A stretch of 64,000 bases of DNA from Actinoplanes flavus (lineage in GTDB: Bacteria > Actinomycetota > Actinomycetes > Mycobacteriales > Micromonosporaceae): positions 1 through 64,000 of the forward strand of contig NZ_JAGFNS010000024.1 of NCBI RefSeq assembly GCF_017592555.1, read 5' to 3'. Each line of letters opens with the position of its first letter. The first letter of the stretch is position 1. A program made the translations under genes and the position numbers. Shown here in pieces: positions 39,538-49,376 of this stretch. The notes beneath the pieces were generated by a model, which saw only the letters and a list, made by a program, of their open reading frames with translations, had not been told where the DNA came from and did no database searches.

Positions 39538-40704
39538 ATGGCGATCACCAGGACGGATGCGGAAGACCTGGCGCGCACGTGGGTCGAGGACGTCTGCCCG
39601 GGAGCCGAACCGGTGCTGTACGAGTTCGCCCGCGGCTGGGTGATCTCCGCGCGGACGCACACCGGGCACGGGCCACCCAGCATGATCCTCGACCGGGACA
39701 CCGGGCAGCTGGTGATCGGCGGCACGCTGCCGCCCGCCAACCTCGCCGCGTGGTACATGCGTGACTTCCAGCCCGCACCGGCGCCGGCCGGCCCGCGACG
39801 GTACCCGGCGACGATGAGCCGGCTCACCATCGCCGGCCGCGGCCGGGTGGCGCTCAGCCTGCGGTCCGACACCGATCAGCCGCTGCACCCGGCGGTGGAG
39901 ACGTTCTTCGGCACGATGCCCGCCCACTATCGCGAGCGCGGGGCCGAGCGGAGTTCGGAGGCCGTGGTCTTCTCCGAACTGTTCCGCGCCGAGGAGAACG
40001 CGCGACGTGCCGCCGGACAGCCGCTGATGGCCCTCCCCGACCTGCGGGACCTCGTGTGCGGCGCGCGATTGGAGACCTACCGGATCCGGGAGAAGGACGA
40101 TCCGCTCAGCGGCAGCCGGCTGCGGTCCGGGCTGCCGGTCCTGCTGTTCCTCGACTATCTCGGCCTGAGCCCGGACGCCGCCGCGGACGGACAGGAGGGC
40201 CTCCTGCCACGGATCATCCCCGGGCCGGGCCCGAGCGCCGGTTCCGGCCCGGCGTCGTCGTGGGGCTTCGGCGACGAGGTGGCCGCGGTGCTGCGCGGAG
40301 CGGGCTGGTCGGCGGAACGCCGGATCGACAACCCGCCGGGGTACGGCGTGAGCCATCGGATCTTCCCGGCGGCGTCCCGGGCGCTCGCCGAGTTCGCCGG
40401 CCTGTACGTCACGCAGGACGGCGCCGGGGTGGCGCTGCGGCGGCGGATGTTCGCCCTGGACCCGTGCATGGCGGCCGAGACCGTCGAGACGCTGGAGGCG
40501 TTCGCACAGGTTCTCGGGGTGTCGCTGTTCCCGCTCGGGGTGGAGGGCGACGGTGAGGCCGTCCTGGCCATCGACGAGCGGGGCCGGGTGTTCTCCCTGG
40601 ATCACGGCGGCGAGTGGTATCTGGGCGCGGACATGGGCGCCGCGCTCACCACGCTGATCACCGGCACGCTGCCGCCCCGGGTCAGCGACGACGGCACCTG
40701 GTAG
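39538..40704 (+). CDS. YrhB-like + pseudo-deaminase + SUKH-3 immunity-type protein
   Basis: This is a protein of about 388 residues. Residues 1-80 (ITRTDAEDLARTWVEDV, RGWVISARTHTG, LDRDTGQLVIGG) resemble YrhB/Imm35. Residues 105-225 resemble a YwqJ-type deaminase in layout (HPAVETFF, RIREKDDPLSGS, LLFLDYLGLSP), but the expected Cys-Ala-Glu and CxxC residues are replaced (SSEAVVF, RSGLPVLL), so it looks inactive. The last 150 residues fit SUKH-3 (GWSAERRID, ALAEFAGLYV, VLAIDERGRVFSLDH, WYLGADMGAALTTLI). These are polymorphic-toxin immunity modules. No toxin gene is adjacent. An upstream ATG at 39505 is possible. Confidence 0.65.
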   Translation: MAITRTDAEDLARTWVEDVCPGAEPVLYEFARGWVISARTHTGHGPPSMILDRDTGQLVIGGTLPPANLAAWYMRDFQPAPAPAGPRRYPATMSRLTIAGRGRVALSLRSDTDQPLHPAVETFFGTMPAHYRERGAERSSEAVVFSELFRAEENARRAAGQPLMALPDLRDLVCGARLETYRIREKDDPLSGSRLRSGLPVLLFLDYLGLSPDAAADGQEGLLPRIIPGPGPSAGSGPASSWGFGDEVAAVLRGAGWSAERRIDNPPGYGVSHRIFPAASRALAEFAGLYVTQDGAGVALRRRMFALDPCMAAETVETLEAFAQVLGVSLFPLGVEGDGEAVLAIDERGRVFSLDHGGEWYLGADMGAALTTLITGTLPPRVSDDGTW

Positions 40705-40861
40705 GAGCCGTCCCGTCCCCGTCGGCGGTCTCCGGCGGGTCGCGGGGTGGACGGGACGCCGGGGCCCGGTCCGCCACCGGCGCGGCGGGTGGGGTGGGGA
40801 CGCCGAAGGAGGAGCGGGCCCGGCCCCACCGGGCGAGGAGGGCGAACGCGTCGAGGATCAT
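40682..40861 (-). CDS. Possible small protein coupled to the hydrolase gene
   Basis: A 59-codon frame starts at an ATG overlapping the hydrolase stop (ATGA). It begins MILDAFALLARWGRARSSFG and continues as a Pro/Ala-rich tail ending RCRRR. It overlaps the end of the plus-strand SUKH gene by 23 bp. The coupling is suggestive, but composition is low-complexity and there is no known homologue, so it may be chance. Confidence 0.35.
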   Translation of the reverse strand: MILDAFALLARWGRARSSFGVPTPPAAPVADRAPASRPPRDPPETADGDGTAPTRCRRR

Positions 40862-41910
40862 CGCGGGTCACCGTCCGGGAGGGCGGCGGCCAGGTCGGCG
40901 AGCGCCCGCAGGGAGGTGGTGTGCGGTTCGAAGTAGCCGTCGTGGCCGTCCACGTCGTCGCAGGGCAGCGGCAGGGCGCCGAACTCCGGGTCGGAGGGCA
41001 GCGTGCCGTGGCCCAGGCCGAGGATCCGTACACCGGGGACGCGGCGGATCCAGTCGCCCGGGGAGGCGCACGCCCACACCCGGGCGCCGGTGCGCAGGCC
41101 GGATCGGTCGGCGACGCCCATGCCGGGGCTGCCCAGGGCGACGATGTCGGTCACCTGCGCGGGCAGGCCGGGCGCGGCGAGACCGGCCACGATGGAGCCG
41201 TAGCTGTGCCCGGCCACCACGATGGACCGGTCGGCGTCGGCGAGCACCAGGCCGTCGACGAACCGCTGGAGGGCCAGCGCCCCGGCGGCCGCGCGGTCCT
41301 CCCGGACGATGTCCCGGCCGCCGCCCTCGGGCGGGTCGTATCCCAGCCACGCCACCACGGCGACCCGCGCGCCGGGGTGACCGTCCCGGATCCGCTCGTC
41401 GAGCCGGCGGGCCTGCCACGCGGGCGCCCGCCGCTGAACGCCACCGAGCCCGGTGTCGAACCCGGCCAGGTCGGTGTCCACTCCCGGCACCAGGATCACG
41501 ACGCGGTCGGCGGTGTCCAGATCGCCCAGCACCTCGATCATGCGCCCGTCGGCGCGGTCGTCGAACCCGAGGATCTGCCGGGTGGCCGCCTGCGGATGCC
41601 GCTGCCGGTTCGCCGCGTAGCGCAGCGCCGGCGGCGCCCCGTCGAGGTTGCCGGTGATCCGCGGGTGCCGGTGGGCGAGCGCGGTGGCGTCGGCCGGTGC
41701 GAGGGCCGCGAAGTAGGCGGCCATCCGGGCCGGGGTGGCGGTGACCGGGTCGGGCGGTGCGAGCGGGTCGGCGAGCCAGGCGGCGAGCCCGGCCGGGGCG
41801 GGCGGCGGCGCGGGGCGGGCCGGGCCGAGCACGGATCCACCGGCGAGGGCCAGCCCGGTGAGGGTGGCCGCCAGTACGGTTCGGCGAGGGGTGACCAGAC
41901 GGCGAAGCAT
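40858..41910 (-). CDS. Exported alpha/beta hydrolase (DUF1023-type)
   Basis: This 350-residue protein has an N-terminal signal (RRTVLAATLTGLALAGGS, preceded by Arg residues), a strand VVILVPGVDTDLAGF and the nucleophile elbow AGHSYGSIVAG, with LGSPGMGVADRSGL after it, the pattern of DUF1023 serine hydrolases. The likely acid and His lie in CASPGDWI and DDVDGHDGYF. The substrate is unknown. Confidence 0.83.
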   Translation of the reverse strand: MLRRLVTPRRTVLAATLTGLALAGGSVLGPARPAPPPAPAGLAAWLADPLAPPDPVTATPARMAAYFAALAPADATALAHRHPRITGNLDGAPPALRYAANRQRHPQAATRQILGFDDRADGRMIEVLGDLDTADRVVILVPGVDTDLAGFDTGLGGVQRRAPAWQARRLDERIRDGHPGARVAVVAWLGYDPPEGGGRDIVREDRAAAGALALQRFVDGLVLADADRSIVVAGHSYGSIVAGLAAPGLPAQVTDIVALGSPGMGVADRSGLRTGARVWACASPGDWIRRVPGVRILGLGHGTLPSDPEFGALPLPCDDVDGHDGYFEPHTTSLRALADLAAALPDGDPR

Positions 41911-42044
41911 GACGTCGAGCCTGGTCGGAGCCGGGTTTCGGCACAGTCGGGCGGGCTCGCGCCCGATGGTGCGGCTAACCGCCGGTCCGGTCGGTGGACA
42001 ACCCCCTGGCGCCGGGTTGCGCGCGGCGGGAATGCTGGCTGGCG

Positions 42045-43265
42045 ATGAGAAGGAAAGTGACCGCCGTTCTCGAGCCGCAGTCGTGGCGAGAGCTGGGCTA
42101 CCTGTTGCTGGTGCTGCCGATCGACGTGGTCAGCGCCGTCCTGCTGGTGTATGCGACCGTGTTCGGGGTCATCCTCTCGATCACTCCGCTGGGGCCGTGG
42201 CTGCTGGCCGGGGTGCTGCGGGCCGCGGCGGGCCTGGGTGCCCGGCGGCGCGGGCTGGCCGCGCGCCTGATCGGCGAGCAGGTGCCGGCGCCGGTCCGGT
42301 CACCGGCCGGGCCCGGCGCGTTCGGGTGGCGGCGGGCCGTGCTCAGTGATCCGGCGGGCTGGAAGGCGCTGGCCTACCCGCTGGCCAAGGTGGTGGTGGC
42401 GCCGCTGTCGCTGCTGGCCGGCGCCGGCTTCTATGTGTACGGATTCGCCACGTTGACCTTCTATCCCCTGCAAGAGCACGACTTCCAGGGGTGGGTGCCG
42501 GTCACCTGGGTCCTCGGGCTGGTCATCATCCTGCTCGCGCCGTGGATGGTGCGGCTGGTCCTGTTCGGTGAGCGGCTGCTGATCCGGGGGCTGCTCGGGC
42601 CGAGCCGGGCCGGCCAGCGGATGAGCGACCTGCGGGAGTCCCGCGACCGTGCGGTGAAGGACGCCGACGTCACCCTGCGCCGCATCGAGCGGGACCTGCA
42701 CGACGGGGCCCAGGCCCGGCTGATCGGGGTGGGGATGCACCTGGCGATGGTGCGGGAGCTGATCGCCGCCGACGCGCCGCCGGAGAGTGTCGTCGAGGCG
42801 GTCGACACCGCGCAGGACACGCTCGCCACGGCGGTGTCCGAGCTGCGCGATCTGGTCCGCGGGATCCATCCGCCGGTGCTGGACAACGGCTTGGAAGCCG
42901 CCCTGGCCACGGTCGCGGCCGGCAGTCCGGTGCCGGTGGCGGTCGAGGCCGGTCTGCCCCGGCGGCCACCGCCGGCGCTGGAGAGCATCGCCTACTTCAC
43001 GGTGTGCGAGCTGCTCACCAACGCGGGACGGCACAGTGGAGCGGCCGCCGTTACGATTCGAGTCGATCTTCGGGGGGACGTGCTGCGGCTGCGGGTCCAC
43101 GACGACGGGCGCGGCGGCGCCTTCCTGCGGGCCGGCGGCGGGCTCGCCGGATTGTCCGAGCGGATCCGGGTCGTCGACGGACGGCTGTCGCTGGACAGTC
43201 CGGCCGGCGGGCCGACCACCGTCACCGTCGAGATCCCCTGCCCGGCACCGGTGGAGAGGCCGTAA
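42045..43265 (+). CDS. Two-component sensor histidine kinase
   Basis: This 406-residue kinase has an N-terminal membrane sensor region with four hydrophobic segments (LGYLLLVLPIDVV, ATVFGVILSITPLG, and two near residues 110-185), a HisKA_3 box with His219 (RRIERDLHDGAQARLIG), an N-box CELLTNAGRHSGA and G-box HDDGRGGAFLRAGGGLAGLSERI. The ATG at 42045 fits the usual RxxVTAVLEPQSWRELGYLLL start. The response regulator follows 3 bp after its stop. Confidence 0.92.
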   Translation: MRRKVTAVLEPQSWRELGYLLLVLPIDVVSAVLLVYATVFGVILSITPLGPWLLAGVLRAAAGLGARRRGLAARLIGEQVPAPVRSPAGPGAFGWRRAVLSDPAGWKALAYPLAKVVVAPLSLLAGAGFYVYGFATLTFYPLQEHDFQGWVPVTWVLGLVIILLAPWMVRLVLFGERLLIRGLLGPSRAGQRMSDLRESRDRAVKDADVTLRRIERDLHDGAQARLIGVGMHLAMVRELIAADAPPESVVEAVDTAQDTLATAVSELRDLVRGIHPPVLDNGLEAALATVAAGSPVPVAVEAGLPRRPPPALESIAYFTVCELLTNAGRHSGAAAVTIRVDLRGDVLRLRVHDDGRGGAFLRAGGGLAGLSERIRVVDGRLSLDSPAGGPTTVTVEIPCPAPVERP

Positions 43266-43268
43266 CAC

Positions 43269-43913
43269 ATGCGCATCGTGATCGCCGAGGACTCCGCGAT
43301 CCTCCGGGAGGGCCTCGCTCAGCTGCTGACCGTTCGGGGGCACGAGGTGCTCGCCACGGTCGAGGAGGTTCCGGCGCTGTTCGAAGCGGTCGCCGCGCGG
43401 CCGCCCGACGTGGCGATCGTGGACATCCGGATGCCGCCGAGCCACACCGACGAGGGCCTGCGCGCCGCCGTCCGGCTCCGTCGTGAATGGCCCGGCACCG
43501 GGGTGCTGATCTTCTCCCAGTACGTGGAGACGGCGTTCGTGGCGGAACTGCTGGCCGGCGGCTCGGACGGGGTCGGCTACCTGCTGAAGGAGCGGGTCGC
43601 GAAGCTCGACGACTTCGTGGACGCGCTGCACCGGGTGGCGGCCGGCGGGACGGCGCTCGACCCGGACGTGGTCACCCAGCTGTTCGGCCGTACCCGGCAC
43701 CGGGACCTGCTCGCCGAACTCACCCCACGCGAGCGGGAGGTGCTGGCGCTGATGGCGCAGGGCCGCACCAACACGGCGATCGCGGCCGCGATCCGGGTCA
43801 CCGAACGGGCGGTGGAGAAGCACGTGACGAACATCTTCAACAAGTTCGACCTGCCGCCGTCGGACACCGACCACCGCCGGGTCCTGGCCGTGATCCGCTA
43901 CCTGCAGAACTGA
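43269..43913 (+). CDS. LuxR/NarL-family response regulator
   Basis: This 214-residue partner of the kinase at 42045 has a receiver domain with Glu7/Asp8 and phospho-acceptor Asp52 (VDIRMPPSHTDEG), Lys in LKERV, and a C-terminal LuxR helix-turn-helix LTPREREVLALMAQGRTNTAIAAAIRVTERAVEKHVTNIF. The MPPSHTDEGL signature is typical of this actinobacterial subfamily. Confidence 0.95.
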   Translation: MRIVIAEDSAILREGLAQLLTVRGHEVLATVEEVPALFEAVAARPPDVAIVDIRMPPSHTDEGLRAAVRLRREWPGTGVLIFSQYVETAFVAELLAGGSDGVGYLLKERVAKLDDFVDALHRVAAGGTALDPDVVTQLFGRTRHRDLLAELTPREREVLALMAQGRTNTAIAAAIRVTERAVEKHVTNIFNKFDLPPSDTDHRRVLAVIRYLQN

Positions 43914-43944
43914 CTCCGGCGTGGCGGACCGCCACGCCGGAGTC
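43912..43944. terminator. Perfect 15-bp stem bidirectional terminator
   Basis: Arms GACTCCGGCGTGGCG and CGCCACGCCGGAGTC with a 3-nt loop overlap the response regulator stop and lie 9 bp from the stop of the convergent carboxylase gene. Confidence 0.9.
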
Positions 43945-43952
43945 GCGGGGGA

Positions 43953-46900
43953 TCAGCCCTTGAGGCCGTGCTCGATGGCCTCGATGATGCGCGGGCGCAG
44001 CTCGGCGGTGCTCACGATGGCGTCGACCGAACCGACCTCGACCGCCCGCTGGATGCTGTGGACACGGTCGAACTCGGCGGCCACCTCACCCAGCTTCTCG
44101 GCCCGCACCGACTGCTGGACCTCGGCCAGGCGGGCGTTCAGCGCGGACCGCTCGGCGCCGCCCGCCGCGGCGACCTGGGCCTGCAGGGAGCTGACCCGCG
44201 GGTCGTTGGCGGTGCGGTTGTTGACCTCGCCGGAGAAGACCACCGCCGCGGCCGGGGCGCCACCCAGCACCGAGGCGAACGAGCCCTCCAGGGCGAGCAC
44301 CGTCATGTTCGGGTTCAGGGCCTTCGAGAAGACCACGAACGCGCCGCCGTGGTAGCGGGAGACGACCGTGAAGACGATCGGGCCCTCGAAGTTGACGATG
44401 GCCCGGCCGATCTCGGCGCCGTACTCGAGCTGAAGGTTGCGCATCGACTCGGGGGAGCCGTCGAAACCGGACAGGTTCGCGAGGACGACCAGGGGGCGGT
44501 TGCCGGAGGCGGCGTTGATCGCCCGGGCGGTCTTCTTCGACGACCGCGGGAACAGGGTGCCCGCGGTGTACGTGTCCGGGCCGTCGGTGGGCGGGAACCC
44601 ACGCCGGGCCACCGACTTCGACTCGATGCCGATCAGGCAGACCGGGCGGCCGCCGATGTGCGCGTCCTGCACCACCGACGTGTCCGCGTCGGCCATGCCC
44701 GCCCAGCGCTCCAGCACCGGGTGATCCTGGTCGGACACGGCGCGCATGACCGTACGGATGTCGAAGGCCTTCTTGCGGTCCGGGTTGTGGGCCGCCGAGA
44801 AGATCTGCCCGACCGTCGTGAAGTCGCTGCCGGCGACCGTGTGCGGGAAGCCGGAGACGTCCCGGGTGATCGGGTCGGACGTGGTCGCCGGGCGCGGACC
44901 GGTCTCGCCGGGCGCGACGTACGTGTGGTCGTAGTGGGCCATCAGCACGTCGCGGGCGGCCGGCAGGCTGGGCGCCCAGTACTGCGCCTGGCCGTTGGGG
45001 CCCATCACCCGGTCGTAGCCGCCGATGCCGAAGTTGTCCTCGGCCGACACGCCGCCGGAGAAGTCCAGCGACTGCTTGCCGGTGAGCACCATGGCCGAGT
45101 CCGGCGTCATCACCAGGATGCCCTTGGTGTGCATGAGCATCGTGGCCTCGGCGTTCCAGTACGGCTGGGCGCCCACGTTGATGCCCGCCACCACGATGTT
45201 GATCTCACCGCCGGCCTGGGTGAACGTGACGATCCGCTTGAGCGCGGCCGCCACCCAGTCCATGTTCTCGGTGCCGGAGGTCATCGAGATCCGGGCGCCG
45301 GCGGACAGGGCGAACCACTCCAGCGGCACCCGCATCGTCTCGGCGAGGTCGAGGGCGGCGATGACCCGGGCACATTCCGGCTCGGACAGCGCGCCGAGCG
45401 ACTTGGTCGGGTCGCCGAGCAGCACCACGCGGGTGACGCCCTCGGGGTAGCGCTCGGTCGGCGTGGTCACCACACCGGCGACGATCGCGGCCGTGTTCCT
45501 GCCCTTCGGCCGGTCGACCGGTTCGAGCGCGCCGTCGGCGTTCAGGTCGTACTCGGTGAAGCTGCCCAGCAGTCCGGTCAGCTCGTACGGGTACACCGCC
45601 CCGCGCCGCGCCGCCCGCAGCACCTTCTGCCGGTAGTCGTCGAGCGGCTGCACCGGCTCGGTGGACGGCTCGCCCACGTGCAGCTGCGCCCCGTTGCCGG
45701 GTTCCAGGGTGATCCGCACCGACACCTCGGTGAGTTCCCCGCTGGAGCGCCGCTGCCGGGCGATGAACTGCACCTCCTCCAGGCCCGCGCCGCTGGCCGT
45801 CGGCAGGATCCGCTGGACCAGCGCGTTCAGCTCGTCGAGCGAGAGTTCGGTGACCGGCCAGACGTACATCATGATCCGGTTGGTGTCGAACCGCTTGTTC
45901 TGCGGACGCTGCGCCTGAATGGTGCGGATCGCGTCCAGGGTGAGCGTGACGCCCTGCTCCAGCGCGGGCAGCGCGACCAGGCGGCCGTCGGTCTCGCGCA
46001 GCGCGGTGAGGTCGCGGACCTGGTACATGGCGATCAGGCGCTCGTCGGCCGGGTTGCTCTTGGCGACCGCCTTGAACAGGTACATCTCCTCGTCGGTGGA
46101 CGGGAGCCTGGTCAGATCGAACTCGCGCAGCCGTTCGAGCTGGAGCCGGAGGGCGATCTGCGGGTGCAGGCCCCGGATGAGCCGGTCCTCCACGAAGTCG
46201 CCGGAGTCGTCGCGACGGAAGGTGAAGTGGTGGTGCATGACGGCGCCGCTGGTCCCGGCCACCGTGGTGGTGACCCGCCGGACCCCGGCGACCGGCAGTG
46301 CGGCGAACAGCGAGCCGAGGTGGTGCGCCATCTCCTCGGCGGAGGGCTGCGAGTCCCAGGCGACGTAGATGTCGGCGACGTCGGCGTCGATGGGCCCGAG
46401 CGCCGCGAGCGAATCCGGCAGGTCGGCGATGTCGACGGCGGTGGCGGCCACCCGGGTCACCCGGTCGGCGGTGTGCGCGGTCGTGACGAAACGGATGTCC
46501 CCCACCGACCGCGTCTCGAAGGACGACAGTCCACGGTTGTCGTAGTAGCGGCGCGTCAACACCTCGAGCAGCGGAACGTGATCCCGCCCCGGCCGCCCGA
46601 TCCGCTGCCCCAGCAGCCGGACCAGCGGTTCCGAACAGGCCACCATGCTCTGGATCCGCGCCGCCCGGTCCGGGGCGTCCGGGTGGTGGTCCAGGTGCCG
46701 CAGATCGGCACGGACCGCGGCGTAGACCTCGGCCCGGGTACGGCGGAGCAGCGGCTGCGCGTACCACCGGAACACGATGCCCCGGGCCAGGTCGGACACC
46801 GACGGGAAGCGCACCTGCGTCGCCTCGATCAGGTGCTCCAGCGCGATGCCGGACCGCTCGAACAGCGGCTCCTGCGGCGGGTTCCCGGCGATCCACCGGC

Positions 46901-49376
46901 GCAGGATCTCGGTCACGATCCCGACGCTCGCCGCGGACCGCTGGAGAGCCAGGAAGATCCGGAAGACCGCGTCCTCCAGGGCCGGCGTACGCTCCAGACC
47001 GTCCACCCCGTAGTGCGCCAGCACCCGGGTGAGCCGGTCCTGGAAGCCCTGGCTGACCCCGGCCCGCTCGGCGTCCAGGCTCTGCAGGTAGGTGTGGAAG
47101 TACTCCCGGGGGCTGTGCACCGCGTCACCCGGCTCCGGGTTCCAGTCCTCGCCCGGCTTGTTGCGGCTGAGTTCCAGCAGATCGGCCGCGATGGTGAGCA
47201 GCTCGATCTCCCCGGTGAGCGGCCGGTGGCTGAGGTCGGCGCGCGCCGCGAGGTATTCCTTGACCGCGGCCGCCTCGACGTCGTAGCCGAGCAGCAGCGC
47301 CCGCAGATCCTCCAGCCCACGGTCCACCGAGTAGCCGGTCGCGGCGGGCAGTTCGATCTCGACGGCGGCGCCCGCGTCGGTGGCCTCCTCGGCGGCGCCG
47401 TCGTCCAGGGGCTCCAGGCGCATCAGCGGCGCGCCGGTCTCGACCTGGCTGCCCACGGCCACCGGGCACTCGCGTACCCGTGCCTTGAAGGGAGCCCGCA
47501 GCACGTTCTCCATCTTCATGCTCTCCAGCACGAGGATCGGCGCGCCCGCCTCCACCTCGTCACCGACCGCCAGCGGCGTGGCCACCACCAGGGCGGGGGC
47601 GGGTGAGCGGACCACGCCGCCCTCGTCCCGGCTGACCCGGTGCGTGACGCCGTCCACCTCGATCGTGTGGATCGGGCCGTGCGTGGCCGTGACCAGCCGG
47701 AACCGGTGGCCGTTGACCAGCATCTGCCCGCTGTGCGCGTCGAAGCGGTCGCTGACCACGTCGGCGTACGCGAAGTCGCCGCCCGCCGAGATGCCCACCC
47801 GGAACCGCTTGGCGCCCAGCCGGGACACCTGCACCCGGTAGCCGACGCCGCGCAGCTTCAGGTCCAGGGGACGGCCGCTGTCGTGCTGCACCTGCGGACG
47901 GCCGCCGTGGGCGGTGGTGAGCAGCCGCTGCCGGGAGACGTCCTCCTCGTCCTGGTACGCCTCGATGCCGGCGGCGGCCAGCGCGATCGCCGAGTGCCGG
48001 TGGCTGACCAGCCGGCCCTGCGCGCGGACCCGGTCGATCCAGCCGGTGTCGGCCGAGCCGTCGATCACCTCGGGCTGGTCGAGCAGGTCCAGCACGAAGC
48101 TCTTGTTGGTGGACCCGCCCTCGATGATGACGGTGGTCTCGGCCATCGCCCGGCGCAGGCGGCCGAGCGCCTCGTCGCGGTCCCGCCCGTACGCGATGAT
48201 CTTGGCGATCATCGAGTCGAACGCCGCCGGAATGCTGTCGCCCTCGCTGACCCCGGTGTCCACCCGGATGCCCGGGCCGGCCGGCAGTTCGAGGCGGGCG
48301 ATGCGGCCCGGCGACGGCGCGAAGTCGCGGTCCGGGTCCTCGGCGTTGAGCCGCGCCTCGACGGCGTGTCCCTGCTCGGGCGGCTGCGGACCGGTCAGCC
48401 GGCCGCCGGACGCCACGTGCAGCTGGAGTTTGACCAGGTCGGTGCCGGTGGTGATCTCGGTGATCGGGTGCTCGACCTGGAGGCGGGTGTTCACCTCGAG
48501 GAAGGCGAACAGCTTCTCGCCCGGGTGGAACAGGAACTCGACCGTGCCCGCGCCCTTGTACCCCACGGCCAGCGCCAGCCGGACCGCGGACGCCTTCAGC
48601 TCGGCGGCCTGCTCCGGCGCCATCACGACCGAGGACGACTCCTCGATGATCTTCTGGTTGCGCCGCTGGACCGAGCAGTCGCGGACGCCCAGCGCCCACG
48701 CGGTGCCCTGACCGTCCGCGATGACCTGCACCTCGACGTGCCGGGCGCCGGTGACCAGCCGCTCCAGGAACACGACGCCGGAGCCGAACGCCCGCAGCGC
48801 CTCCTGGCTGGTGCGCTCGTAGGCGTCGGTCAGGTCCGCGCCCGAGTCGACCCGGCGGATGCCGCGGCCGCCGCCGCCGGCGGTCGCCTTCAGCATGAGC
48901 GGGTAGCCGATCTCGTCCCCGGCGCGCAGCGCGTCCTCCAGGGTCGCGACCTCGCCGCGGCTCCACGGGGCGACCGGAACGCCGACCTCCTCGGCGATCA
49001 GCTTCGAGCCGATCTTGTCACCGAGCTTGCGCATCGCCTCCGCGCTCGGCCCGACGAACGTCACCCCGATCCGGTCGCACAGCTCCGCGAACGCCGGATC
49101 CTCCGCGACGAAACCCCAGCCCACCCAGGCCGCGTCCGCACCGGTCGCCCTCAGCGCCTCTTCGAGAAGAGCGTGATTGAGGTACGGGCGGGCGGCCGCC
49201 GGGCCCAGCGAGTAGGTGACGTCGGCCGCGCGCACGAACGTCGCGGTCCGATCCTCATCGGTGTAGAGGGCGACCGTCTCGATCCGGGTCCCGGTCTCCG
49301 CGGACAGATCCCGTACGGCGTGGATGAGGCGCATCGCGGCCTCTCCACGGTTGATGATCGCGACACGCCTGAACAC
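43953..49376 (-). CDS. Single-chain biotin-dependent acyl-CoA carboxylase
   Basis: This 1807-residue multidomain enzyme has biotin carboxylase at 1-450 (GPSAEAMRKLGDK, the ATP-grasp loop KATAGGGGRGIR near 165, FLEVNTRLQVEHPITE), a biotin carrier domain with the modified Lys621 in LVLESMKMENVL, a long central region (650-1150), then a carboxyltransferase (SMTSGTENMDWVAAALKRI, LVVLANLSGFDGSPESMRNLQLEYGAEIGRA, YHGGAFVVFSKALNP). The order BC-BCCP-central-CT copies eukaryotic acetyl-CoA carboxylase rather than the split actinobacterial AccA/AccD enzymes. The acyl-CoA substrate is not determined. It is a monocistronic gene with a palindromic operator candidate about 100 bp upstream. Confidence 0.88.
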   Translation of the reverse strand: MFRRVAIINRGEAAMRLIHAVRDLSAETGTRIETVALYTDEDRTATFVRAADVTYSLGPAAARPYLNHALLEEALRATGADAAWVGWGFVAEDPAFAELCDRIGVTFVGPSAEAMRKLGDKIGSKLIAEEVGVPVAPWSRGEVATLEDALRAGDEIGYPLMLKATAGGGGRGIRRVDSGADLTDAYERTSQEALRAFGSGVVFLERLVTGARHVEVQVIADGQGTAWALGVRDCSVQRRNQKIIEESSSVVMAPEQAAELKASAVRLALAVGYKGAGTVEFLFHPGEKLFAFLEVNTRLQVEHPITEITTGTDLVKLQLHVASGGRLTGPQPPEQGHAVEARLNAEDPDRDFAPSPGRIARLELPAGPGIRVDTGVSEGDSIPAAFDSMIAKIIAYGRDRDEALGRLRRAMAETTVIIEGGSTNKSFVLDLLDQPEVIDGSADTGWIDRVRAQGRLVSHRHSAIALAAAGIEAYQDEEDVSRQRLLTTAHGGRPQVQHDSGRPLDLKLRGVGYRVQVSRLGAKRFRVGISAGGDFAYADVVSDRFDAHSGQMLVNGHRFRLVTATHGPIHTIEVDGVTHRVSRDEGGVVRSPAPALVVATPLAVGDEVEAGAPILVLESMKMENVLRAPFKARVRECPVAVGSQVETGAPLMRLEPLDDGAAEEATDAGAAVEIELPAATGYSVDRGLEDLRALLLGYDVEAAAVKEYLAARADLSHRPLTGEIELLTIAADLLELSRNKPGEDWNPEPGDAVHSPREYFHTYLQSLDAERAGVSQGFQDRLTRVLAHYGVDGLERTPALEDAVFRIFLALQRSAASVGIVTEILRRWIAGNPPQEPLFERSGIALEHLIEATQVRFPSVSDLARGIVFRWYAQPLLRRTRAEVYAAVRADLRHLDHHPDAPDRAARIQSMVACSEPLVRLLGQRIGRPGRDHVPLLEVLTRRYYDNRGLSSFETRSVGDIRFVTTAHTADRVTRVAATAVDIADLPDSLAALGPIDADVADIYVAWDSQPSAEEMAHHLGSLFAALPVAGVRRVTTTVAGTSGAVMHHHFTFRRDDSGDFVEDRLIRGLHPQIALRLQLERLREFDLTRLPSTDEEMYLFKAVAKSNPADERLIAMYQVRDLTALRETDGRLVALPALEQGVTLTLDAIRTIQAQRPQNKRFDTNRIMMYVWPVTELSLDELNALVQRILPTASGAGLEEVQFIARQRRSSGELTEVSVRITLEPGNGAQLHVGEPSTEPVQPLDDYRQKVLRAARRGAVYPYELTGLLGSFTEYDLNADGALEPVDRPKGRNTAAIVAGVVTTPTERYPEGVTRVVLLGDPTKSLGALSEPECARVIAALDLAETMRVPLEWFALSAGARISMTSGTENMDWVAAALKRIVTFTQAGGEINIVVAGINVGAQPYWNAEATMLMHTKGILVMTPDSAMVLTGKQSLDFSGGVSAEDNFGIGGYDRVMGPNGQAQYWAPSLPAARDVLMAHYDHTYVAPGETGPRPATTSDPITRDVSGFPHTVAGSDFTTVGQIFSAAHNPDRKKAFDIRTVMRAVSDQDHPVLERWAGMADADTSVVQDAHIGGRPVCLIGIESKSVARRGFPPTDGPDTYTAGTLFPRSSKKTARAINAASGNRPLVVLANLSGFDGSPESMRNLQLEYGAEIGRAIVNFEGPIVFTVVSRYHGGAFVVFSKALNPNMTVLALEGSFASVLGGAPAAAVVFSGEVNNRTANDPRVSSLQAQVAAAGGAERSALNARLAEVQQSVRAEKLGEVAAEFDRVHSIQRAVEVGSVDAIVSTAELRPRIIEAIEHGLKG

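Noticed and set aside
43968..47606. A 1212-codon open frame antisense to the carboxylase gene
   Set aside because: The same GC-bias shadow effect; the carboxylase domains on the minus strand are unmistakable.
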